A DNA stretch of 50,759 nucleotides from Bacteroidia bacterium. Lineage in GTDB: Bacteria > Bacteroidota > Bacteroidia > Bacteroidales > VadinHA17. The translations under genes and the position numbers were made by a program. Below are positions 1-7,530 of the stretch, in pieces. The stretch is taken from positions 1-50,759 of the forward strand of contig JAPLDX010000121.1 of NCBI GenBank assembly GCA_026391215.1, written 5' to 3'. The first letter of the stretch is position 1. The number at the start of each line of letters is the position of its first letter. Below the pieces are notes generated by a model. The model ran no database searches. It had not been told where the DNA came from and saw only the letters and a program-made list of their open reading frames with translations.

Positions 1-131
1 CTCTAATTAAGAATCGATACTTCTGAAGATAGTTTCTTGTAAGAGTCAGATTACTTGTATTATCTCTCATAGACTAAATATTCATTTTAAGTATAAAGTA
101 AATATTGTCTACGAATTATCTAACATTTACA

Positions 132-210
132 ATTCCGAGCGCAGCGAGGAATCTCACTCGTCATGTTACCACACTATTTTCTTTTCATTCCGAGCGCAGC
201 GAGGAATCTC
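132..210. repeat. Two copies of a short dispersed repeat
   Basis: The sequence ATTCCGAGCGCAGCGAGGAA followed by TCT occurs at 132-154 and again at 187-209, 55 bases apart. It is an imperfect palindrome with ATTCC and GGAAT ends. A diverged inverted copy lies at 12348-12373. Positions 1-228 hold no convincing gene. The pair sits just past the stop of the M1 peptidase gene. Confidence 0.75.
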
Positions 211-228
211 CATGCCTATTACCACGCA

Positions 229-1887
229 TTACTTACCAGTCATATTCAATACAGCGACATAGTAATCCGGATCAACCGTTATAACCGCATTGGTGACCCC
301 AAGCTTCAAAGTTGTGAACCTGGATGTCGGAGAAATGTTCTTTGGCTCTCTGTTGATATAAATCCTGAGCGGCATGTCAAATCCCTGCACGCAGTTGTTC
401 CACCTGTAGGAAAGCTCCTCTCCCCTGATAAAATATTCAAAAACAGGTATTCTTGTATCCCTGAGATACTGGTCAAAGACAGGTTTCAGATTCATGCCTG
501 CCTTTTCACTTATATAATTTTCTATCTGTGAGCCTTTTACAACCTGGTGATAAAAATTCTCATTAAGACCGCGGAGTATGCTCCTCCATTTCTCATCATC
601 ATTGATAATCTGCCTGATGGTGTGCAGCATGCTCCCGCCCTTGTAGTACATATCTCCCGATCCTGAAAAATTGACATTGTATATTCCCGTTATGGGTCTG
701 TCATTCCTGATGTTCTGACGGCTGCCCAGCACATATTCGGCTCCGGCATCTTTCCCGTAGTGGTATTCAACATAAAGACATTCGGAATAATTTCCAAAAC
801 TCTCATGGACCCACATGTCAGCTGCATCTTCAAATGTGATATTATTTGCAAACCATTCATGTGCTGATTCATGAATTATGATAAAGTCAAATTTGTCACC
901 CCACCCTGAACCGCTTACATCTCTTCCAAGGTATCCGTTCTGATATCCGTTGCCGTAGGTCACAGAACTCTGGTGCTCCATCCCGAGATACGGCGCCTCA
1001 ACCAGCTTATACCCGTCCTCGTAAAAAGGATATGGCCCGAACCAGTGCTCGAAAGCTGAAAGCATCATTGTCGCCTGCTTGAAATGAACTTTCGCCTTTT
1101 CCAGATTCTCCTTAAGGACATAGTAATCACAATCGAGCCTGCCCTTTTCGCCATTGAATACTTCTGAAAAGTGAGCATAATCGGCAATATTGATATTAAC
1201 TCCATAATTATTTATAGGATTGGCCACGAACCAGTTATAGGTTGTTGTTTTATTCTTTCTGTTTTTTACGATACTCCTCAGCCTTCCATTGGATACATCC
1301 ATAAGATTTGAAGGTACATTCACACTTATAAGCATGCTGTCGGGTTCATCATACATATGGTCCTTGCACGGCCACCACAGGCTGGCTCCATCGCCCTGGC
1401 ATGAAGAGGCAATAAAAGGAAGTCCGTTTTTGTCTTTCTTCCAGGTGATTCCCCCAACCCATGGCGGCCTGACAGAAACTTTTGGCTTCCCGCTATAGCT
1501 TAATATTACCGAATATATCTTCCCCTGCTCCTGCTTTTCAGCCATGCGTATCCAGAAAACATTTCCTTCACGGGAATAGCTGAGCAGCTTCCCGTTTTGT
1601 TCAGCCCTGGTAATATTCATAGGTTCCTGGAGATCGATCTGCATTACTTCAGAAGATTCTTTAACCCTGTATGTGACAGTATTGGTCCCTGATATAGTGC
1701 TATCGGAAGGCTTAACAACTATATCAAGATGATAAAAGGTAAGATCCCACCAGGCTCGTTCAGGAGTAATTGATCCCCGAAGAGTATCCTGTCTGGTAAA
1801 ATGCCTTACGGTTGGAGCTATGAACTGGGAATTCAGAATTCCGCAAAAGAATATTATTGCAAAACATGTGAGGTAGCATCTTTTCAT
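229..1887 (-). CDS. Secreted M1 family metallopeptidase (aminopeptidase)
   Basis: This is a 552-residue zinc peptidase of the M1 (gluzincin) family, which removes amino-terminal residues from peptides. The zinc site is visible as HESAHEW, with H339 and H343 as ligands, E340 as the catalytic base, and E362 (in WVHESFGNYSE) as third ligand at the expected 18-residue spacing. A GMEH variant of the family's substrate-recognition GxMEN motif lies near residue 305. The N-terminus is a signal peptide (basic MKRCY, then a hydrophobic stretch to about residue 20), so it is probably periplasmic or surface exposed. The length matches Bacteroidota members that end soon after the catalytic domain and lack the large C-terminal helical domain of PepN. 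It is the last gene before the window's left intergenic region and is separated from the restriction-modification gene by a tandem repeat array. Confidence 0.93.
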   Translation of the reverse strand: MKRCYLTCFAIIFFCGILNSQFIAPTVRHFTRQDTLRGSITPERAWWDLTFYHLDIVVKPSDSTISGTNTVTYRVKESSEVMQIDLQEPMNITRAEQNGKLLSYSREGNVFWIRMAEKQEQGKIYSVILSYSGKPKVSVRPPWVGGITWKKDKNGLPFIASSCQGDGASLWWPCKDHMYDEPDSMLISVNVPSNLMDVSNGRLRSIVKNRKNKTTTYNWFVANPINNYGVNINIADYAHFSEVFNGEKGRLDCDYYVLKENLEKAKVHFKQATMMLSAFEHWFGPYPFYEDGYKLVEAPYLGMEHQSSVTYGNGYQNGYLGRDVSGSGWGDKFDFIIIHESAHEWFANNITFEDAADMWVHESFGNYSECLYVEYHYGKDAGAEYVLGSRQNIRNDRPITGIYNVNFSGSGDMYYKGGSMLHTIRQIINDDEKWRSILRGLNENFYHQVVKGSQIENYISEKAGMNLKPVFDQYLRDTRIPVFEYFIRGEELSYRWNNCVQGFDMPLRIYINREPKNISPTSRFTTLKLGVTNAVITVDPDYYVAVLNMTGK

Positions 1888-1944
1888 TTCACCTGAATTT
1901 AAAAACAGTAGTGTAAATGTACGAAACCGGATGATAAATCATGC

Positions 1945-2143
1945 AATCGTTCGATCGTTCGATCGTTTGATCGTGTGATCGTTTGATCGTTTGATCGTGT
2001 GATCGTTTGATCGTGTGATCGTGTGATCGTGTGATCGTGTGATCGTGTGATCGTGTGATCGTTTGATCGTTTGATCGTTTGATCGTGTGATCGTGTGATC
2101 GTTTGATCGTGTGATCGTGTGATCGTTTGATCGTTTGATCGTT
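1945..2143. repeat. 8-bp tandem repeat array, GATCGTKT-type units
   Basis: About 25 consecutive 8-bp units of the form GATCGTTT, GATCGTGT or, at the left edge, GATCGTTC fill this stretch with no spacers. Each unit carries one GATC, so GATC sites recur every 8 bp. Eight is not a multiple of three, so translations of the array read as an 8-residue repeat (24-bp period); those reading frames are artefacts of the array and not genes. Confidence 0.95.
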
Positions 2144-2208
2144 AACCATCGAACCATCGAACCTTCAAACCATCGAACCATCGAACCTTCAAACCATCTT
2201 ACCATCAA
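2144..2208. repeat. Second 8-bp tandem block, AACCATCG/AACCTTCA units
   Basis: About eight further 8-bp units (AACCATCG, AACCTTCA and variants) follow the GATCGT array directly. The block overlaps the 3' end of the restriction-modification gene: its last codons and its TGA stop (2189-2191, minus strand) are made of repeat units. Confidence 0.92.
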
Positions 2209-5200
2209 CTATCTTAATTTCCTCCTCCGTCAACCCGTACATCTCATACACCAGACGGTCAATCTCGGATTCAAGAGAGGTGGTGTCGTAACTACTTTCT
2301 AATATTTTTTGGTTTAATATTATGTCAACAATTGTTGAGATTTTACTCATTATTGTTGAATCAGATAAAGCAATTGGCAATTGTTTTACTTGGACAATTC
2401 TAATTTTTGGAAAAACATCAGTTTCTGCCTTAAACTTCTTAGTATAAACATACTGAAGAAGTCTACTATTAAGAATTCCAAGAAGATACTTAAGATCTAT
2501 TTTATTCAAATCTGATTTAATTGAGTATAGGCTACGGTTAGATATAATTTTTTCATATAAAAAAGTCGCAGATATATTAGATCCAGTTTCTCGAATAACT
2601 AATCGATTACCAGAAAAATAATTCTCATCCTTTTTAAATAGATTAAATACCTGTCCGGAGATATACTTATCAATAGTATAATAGTATCTGCCGATATCTT
2701 CACCAGTTAGTACCGGAATTGTTCCTTCTTTTAAGGTTTTATCTTTACCTATCTCAATACCACGGTGAATTTCCACTAACTCTTTAAGTTGAACCGAATT
2801 CGTTGAGATTTTAATAATTAATGGATCTAAATCTAATATATTTTCCCAGGTAATAAATTTATCAGTTAAAGACTTCTTCAAAAATGAAATAGCAGTTGGC
2901 ATCTGCACATCAATGAAGACACCATCTCCAAGATTATCTATTTTAAGGATAGTGTAGTTTAGTAAGAAAGATCTCAAATCGTCATATTTAACACCTTTAA
3001 GGAATAACGAAGGTGTAATTAAACCAATTTGATATGAATTCTTAACTATTAATAAGGCAAGTTCTATAAAATAACAATAAAGGTCTGAACATCGTTGTGT
3101 TTTATAATCTCTATATATTGAATTATCCACAACTACATATGGTGGATTCCCTATCACCACATCAAATCCAACAAAATCACCATCATTATTCAGAACCTCA
3201 GGGAACTCAAACCGCCATTCAAAGGCGTTCTCATAAATTTTGTTGCTCTTTATTTCCGCAATCTCTGTATCAACCTTCTGCATCTCCTCTGTCAGCTTCT
3301 TTACCTTTTTGTTCCACTCATACTTCTCTTTTTTCGATTTGTCAAATAGTATTCCCTGGTCGGTCAGTCCGGCGAGCTCTCCCGTCATCCTGTAAAGCTT
3401 CATGAACCGTTTGTCGTTCTTTGCAACTTCCGTTTCGAACTGGCTCTTTATTTTTTCAATAAGCTCCTCCATGTTCCGCTTCACCTCTTTCGTGGGTGCA
3501 TTTCGATAGGTCATAATGGCTTCACGGTAGTTATCTACATTCCACCGGGCCGATTTAAGGGCGCTCTTAATGTCGGCATCAAGAGGATAGCGGCTGATCA
3601 GGGAGTTGCCGCACTTGATGTTGATGTCAATGTTGGGTAAAGTTTCGAGTTGCTGGTTGCTGGTTGCTGGTTGGACCCCCTTGGGGGTTAGGGGTGTGGG
3701 ATGGCGGTTGCTGATGACTTGTTGCCGGTAATAGGCGTTCTTGAGTAATTCGATCCAGAGGCGGAGGCGGCATATCTTTACCGAGTTCGGATTTATATCC
3801 ACGCCGAAGAGGCAGTTCTCGATAATGATCTCCTTCTCCCTGAAGAGTGTCTCCTGGACTCGCTGGCTCTCCTTATTTTTCGGGTTATACTCAAAGAATT
3901 CCCCGTCGGGACCGGTGATCACCAGCTCGTCGTTGATCACTTCAACATTATAATCTTTCAATCTTTTATCTTCCCTGTCGGCCAGTATCCCAAGCTCCGA
4001 TTTAATTGCAATTATCTCATTCAGAGCCGATACCAGGAAGTGCCCCGAGCCCACCGCAGGGTCGCAGATCTTCAGCGAATTGACTATCCTGTTTGCTTCC
4101 TTTATATCGGTTATCTTATTGTAAACATTGTTAATTGTTTCACAGCTCCATCCTTTTGCCTCATTGAATTTCTGCACCACTGCTCTTGTTATCGTCTCGT
4201 GGCACATATACATGGTAATGAATCCGGGGGTAAAGAATGAGCCGTCCTTATAGCCGTTTATCTTTTCGAAGATCAGTCCCAGAACCGAGGCGTTAATAAG
4301 AATTTTATTCTCTTCCTGGATCTCTTCCGATCCTTCGCCGGAAAAGTCGTAAGCATCGAGGAATCTGAACAGGTATTCCAGGGCGCTCATCCCGCCCGTG
4401 AGCTTTTTACCTGTACTGTTTTTCAGAACAGTGTTCCCCGGCAAAGGGATGGCAAGGTTATCTTCAAGGCTGCTGATCCTGATGGTATTGTGCTCAAGCT
4501 CCGATGGTTCGAAAAGGGAGCTGTTCAGGAACGGAATTTTTGAATATTTCTGCTTCACTCCGGTTCCCCTCTCCTCCTCTTTGACTGCCAGCACCTGAAA
4601 GAAGAGCCGGTTAAGCTCATCGTAACCGGCAATTACCTCTCTGTTCAGGAACCTGAATGATCTGTCGCCGCTGTTATATTTCACAAGCTGGCTCTCGAGA
4701 AGCTTCATGAAAAGGATCCGGTTTATCCAGGTCAGAGAGAGCTCCAGCGCTGCATTATAGAGCTGCTCATCAGCTGTGGTCCCATAGTCGGACCATTTAG
4801 TCAGTCCTGCCAGGCAATCTTCATGCTTCAGGATGTTAATAGCATTTTCTATCAGCGAGCCCTGGTCTCTTTTCCCTTCTATTTTCCTTCCTATCAGTTT
4901 TTTGCTTCCCTCTTTTGTCTCTTCAAGCCCTATAATATGAAGCAGCTCCGAATAGAATGATCTGTCGAGCGAGTTGCTGTCGTTCGAAAAGGAGAGATTA
5001 AGAAGATGCTCAGGCGTGAAGATCTTATAAAGAGCAATAAGCTTATTATCGTCGGGCCTGTCGGTATTCCTGATAATATCCTCGTACTCCCTGATATCGA
5101 AATGTGTAACATCAATTTTTGCATCAGTCTCATTTACAAACTGTTCTGCAACACTTTTATAAAAGAAATCAGTGGCGTTACCGGCGAGACGGTCATCTTC

Positions 5201-5707
5201 AAAATCGTCAAAATCCTTTTTAAGGGTTTTGCTGTTTGCAAAAATCTTCTCAAAGTCATTTGATGAGAATATGAACCATTCGTAAATATTTGTAATTATG
5301 AGGTGTTTTATATTAATGTTTTTCTCATTGAATCTCTCGCGCAGGTAATAGAGTATCAGCTCGCTGAATGCTTTTGAGTTCGGATTATCCTTTTCAGGCA
5401 TTTCAGATCCGGCGCCGGGTTTTTTGAGTTCGAAAAGGACACCCACCGGAGATGAAGGATCTTTCCCGGTATGTATTACCAGATCTGCACGGCCTCTTGT
5501 ATTTATGAAATGACCCTGTGAATAATAAGTATTCTTGAGAAAATCAGATAAAAGGTTCTTATGGAATTCTTCAGACTCCGATTCATTAATATTGTTTAGC
5601 AGCTTAACAATATTCTCCTTGAACGTTTCGATCTGTGAACGGTTTGGCCTGACTTTCAGGAAAGCTTTATTCAGGGATTTACGGATATCGGAAATATTGA
5701 CCTGCAT
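2189..5707 (-). CDS. Type IIG-like restriction-modification enzyme (Eco57I/class I MTase fusion)
   Basis: This single 1172-residue chain appears to combine nuclease, adenine methyltransferase and DNA-recognition functions. An N-terminal PD-(D/E)xK-type nuclease site is visible as D75 (GRADLVIHTG) followed by E93-x-K95 (LFELKKPG). The AdoMet-binding motif I reads CDPAVGSGHFL, and motif IV is NPPY at 854-857, typical of N6-adenine methyltransferases. The C-terminal 250 residues resemble a TaqI-like specificity domain. Start: an ATG at 5758 is in frame, but the ATG at 5707 opens the conserved-looking part (MQVNISDIRKSL) and avoids overlap with the neighbour's upstream region, so 5707 was chosen. 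Two oddities are a repeat-derived in-frame insert near residues 668-687, and a C-terminus and stop encoded by the adjacent 8-bp repeats. No separate specificity or methylase gene is nearby, which fits a self-contained type IIG enzyme. Confidence 0.88.
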   Translation of the reverse strand: MQVNISDIRKSLNKAFLKVRPNRSQIETFKENIVKLLNNINESESEEFHKNLLSDFLKNTYYSQGHFINTRGRADLVIHTGKDPSSPVGVLFELKKPGAGSEMPEKDNPNSKAFSELILYYLRERFNEKNINIKHLIITNIYEWFIFSSNDFEKIFANSKTLKKDFDDFEDDRLAGNATDFFYKSVAEQFVNETDAKIDVTHFDIREYEDIIRNTDRPDDNKLIALYKIFTPEHLLNLSFSNDSNSLDRSFYSELLHIIGLEETKEGSKKLIGRKIEGKRDQGSLIENAINILKHEDCLAGLTKWSDYGTTADEQLYNAALELSLTWINRILFMKLLESQLVKYNSGDRSFRFLNREVIAGYDELNRLFFQVLAVKEEERGTGVKQKYSKIPFLNSSLFEPSELEHNTIRISSLEDNLAIPLPGNTVLKNSTGKKLTGGMSALEYLFRFLDAYDFSGEGSEEIQEENKILINASVLGLIFEKINGYKDGSFFTPGFITMYMCHETITRAVVQKFNEAKGWSCETINNVYNKITDIKEANRIVNSLKICDPAVGSGHFLVSALNEIIAIKSELGILADREDKRLKDYNVEVINDELVITGPDGEFFEYNPKNKESQRVQETLFREKEIIIENCLFGVDINPNSVKICRLRLWIELLKNAYYRQQVISNRHPTPLTPKGVQPATSNQQLETLPNIDINIKCGNSLISRYPLDADIKSALKSARWNVDNYREAIMTYRNAPTKEVKRNMEELIEKIKSQFETEVAKNDKRFMKLYRMTGELAGLTDQGILFDKSKKEKYEWNKKVKKLTEEMQKVDTEIAEIKSNKIYENAFEWRFEFPEVLNNDGDFVGFDVVIGNPPYVVVDNSIYRDYKTQRCSDLYCYFIELALLIVKNSYQIGLITPSLFLKGVKYDDLRSFLLNYTILKIDNLGDGVFIDVQMPTAISFLKKSLTDKFITWENILDLDPLIIKISTNSVQLKELVEIHRGIEIGKDKTLKEGTIPVLTGEDIGRYYYTIDKYISGQVFNLFKKDENYFSGNRLVIRETGSNISATFLYEKIISNRSLYSIKSDLNKIDLKYLLGILNSRLLQYVYTKKFKAETDVFPKIRIVQVKQLPIALSDSTIMSKISTIVDIILNQKILESSYDTTSLESEIDRLVYEMYGLTEEEIKIVDGKMV
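3650..3705. repeat. In-frame repeat insertion inside the restriction-modification gene
   Basis: Three tandem TTGCTGG units (3650-3670) are followed by a G/C-run palindrome, ACCCCCTTGGGGGT, at 3675-3688. On the coding strand this encodes a Pro/Gln/Asn-rich stretch (residues about 668-687), just before the conserved-looking LETLPNIDINIKCGNSL. The composition resembles the intergenic G/C-run repeats elsewhere in this window rather than the flanking protein. Confidence 0.7.
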
Positions 5708-5807
5708 TGACTGACTTTGTTTGAGACTTAAAATTAAGAAATTAGAGCCCACGAACAAAATTGAAATAACAAAATATACTGATTATATAGTATTTTTGAG
5801 CTGCATA

Positions 5808-7445
5808 ATGAAAATTAGATTTTATCTCCTGGTTTTACTTCTTCCCTGGTGGTTGAATAACATTGCTGCTCAGAATGTAAATCATTTGGAAACCAGGGAA
5901 AACCTTTCATCCAACCTGCCCTTAGTAGTCATCAATACACTGCCGGGAGAAACAATTATAGATGAACCAAAAATAACTGCCGATATGAAGGTCATTTATA
6001 ACGGGAGTAACTCATTGAATTATGTCACTGATCCCGGAAATATATATTCCGGAAAAATAGGTATTGAGATCAGGGGCAGGTACTCGGCCTCACTTCCCCA
6101 GAAACCTTATGGCATAGAAACACGTGATCTTGCCGGCAATAATCTTGATACATCAATACTGGGACTGCCTTCAGAAAACGACTGGATATTGCTGGCCAAT
6201 TACAATGACAAAACCTTCCTTCGTAATTTTCTTGCTTTTGAGATCTTCAGGGAAATGGGGCATTATGCACCCCGGTCAAGGTACTGTGAGGTGGTTGTGA
6301 ATGACGAATATCAGGGGATATATCTTCTGACCGAAAAAATCAAGGTTGATGACAACCGCGTAGATGTTGCAGATCTTAATCCCGATGAAAATACCGGAGA
6401 TGATATTACCGGCGGCTATATTTTTAAAAATGATTACTATACTGCTGACGACAGCTGGCTCAGTAATTATTCACCAATGAATAAACCCGGTGCAGACGTA
6501 CATTTTGTTTATTACGATCCCAAACCTGCTGAATTGACACTTCAGCAAAAGAATTATCTGAAGGATTACGTCAATACATTTGAAACCACGCTTTACAGTC
6601 CTGATTTCTATGACCGGCAGACCGGCTACAGGGCTTATCTTGATGTCAACTCCTTTGTTGATTATTTTATTTTAGGAGAGATAACAAGAAATGTTGATAC
6701 ATATAAGAAGAGCCGGTTTTATTATAAGGACAAAGACAGTAACGATGATCGGATCCATTCAGGTCCTGTCTGGGATTTCGACTGGGCATGGAAGAACATT
6801 ACTGAAAATTGTATTCATTTCAACCGGACCGACGGATACGGATGGGCTTATAAAATAAATGAATGTGCTGCATGGCCGGTTCCTCCTTCCTGGGAAATAC
6901 GGCTTATGCAGGACAGGAACTTCGTTAATGAAATTCATGATAAATATTATATCCTCAGAAAAAATATCCTTAGTCAGTCACATATTAATCATATTATTGA
7001 CTCAGTTGCAGCATTACTTGACATGGCCCAGATTCGTCATTATGAGAAATGGAAGATACTTGGCATAAATGTCGGGACACCTGAATCAGGAGAACAACCT
7101 CTGACTTACAGCGGGGAGATACAAAAATTTAAAAACTGGATCAGCACGCGGCTTGCCTGGCTCGATGCAAATATGGTAGGCAGATCATTTGCAAAGGAGG
7201 GTGGTCACAAGCCCATATGCCGGATTTATCCGAATCCTGTCGGTGAAAACCTATATATCCAGTCTGACACAACTATCAGTAAAGTAGTACTGTATAATTA
7301 TTCCGGTATTCCTGTCGGAAAAATAACTGACTGCAATGATTATAATGTAAAAATGAACCTGTCTCATATAGGTCCGGGATTTTATATAACACGTATTTAC
7401 TTTACAAATGGTGAAGTAATAGTGAGAAAACTGATAAAAAATTGA
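5808..7445 (+). CDS. CotH kinase family protein with T9SS sorting domain
   Basis: This 545-residue protein resembles the CotH family, which in spore formers phosphorylates coat proteins and in Bacteroidota occurs as secreted proteins of uncertain substrate. The segment GPVWDFDWAW and the preceding region (residues about 60-400) match the family's hallmark pattern. The last 75 residues form a type A type IX secretion sorting domain: it begins with RIYPNPVGENL and ends with a basic ITRIYFTNGEVIVRKL. A signal peptide is present (MKIRFYLLVLLLPWWL, cleavage near AAQ). Start: a frame-compatible ATG exists at 5721, but the ATG at 5808 begins exactly at the signal peptide. The expected path is Sec export, then T9SS export with removal of the sorting domain. 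The cargo implies a T9SS elsewhere in the genome. Confidence 0.88.
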   Translation: MKIRFYLLVLLLPWWLNNIAAQNVNHLETRENLSSNLPLVVINTLPGETIIDEPKITADMKVIYNGSNSLNYVTDPGNIYSGKIGIEIRGRYSASLPQKPYGIETRDLAGNNLDTSILGLPSENDWILLANYNDKTFLRNFLAFEIFREMGHYAPRSRYCEVVVNDEYQGIYLLTEKIKVDDNRVDVADLNPDENTGDDITGGYIFKNDYYTADDSWLSNYSPMNKPGADVHFVYYDPKPAELTLQQKNYLKDYVNTFETTLYSPDFYDRQTGYRAYLDVNSFVDYFILGEITRNVDTYKKSRFYYKDKDSNDDRIHSGPVWDFDWAWKNITENCIHFNRTDGYGWAYKINECAAWPVPPSWEIRLMQDRNFVNEIHDKYYILRKNILSQSHINHIIDSVAALLDMAQIRHYEKWKILGINVGTPESGEQPLTYSGEIQKFKNWISTRLAWLDANMVGRSFAKEGGHKPICRIYPNPVGENLYIQSDTTISKVVLYNYSGIPVGKITDCNDYNVKMNLSHIGPGFYITRIYFTNGEVIVRKLIKN

Positions 7446-7530
7446 TATTTCATTATTAATTATGACTTTCAAATTCTAAAATTCCATCCAATTATTATAA
7501 CTTGAAAAAAAATCCCAAACTATTTGTATC

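Noticed and set aside
1889..2208. Overlapping open frames of 86 and 89 residues on the minus strand
   Set aside because: They translate only the 8-bp tandem repeats (8-residue period) and have no protein-like features.
1945..2208. A possible CRISPR array
   Set aside because: Units are 8 bp with no spacers between them, and no cas genes are present.
5721..5807. Upstream start for the CotH protein
   Set aside because: It would place 29 extra residues before a normal signal peptide; the ATG at 5808 starts it.
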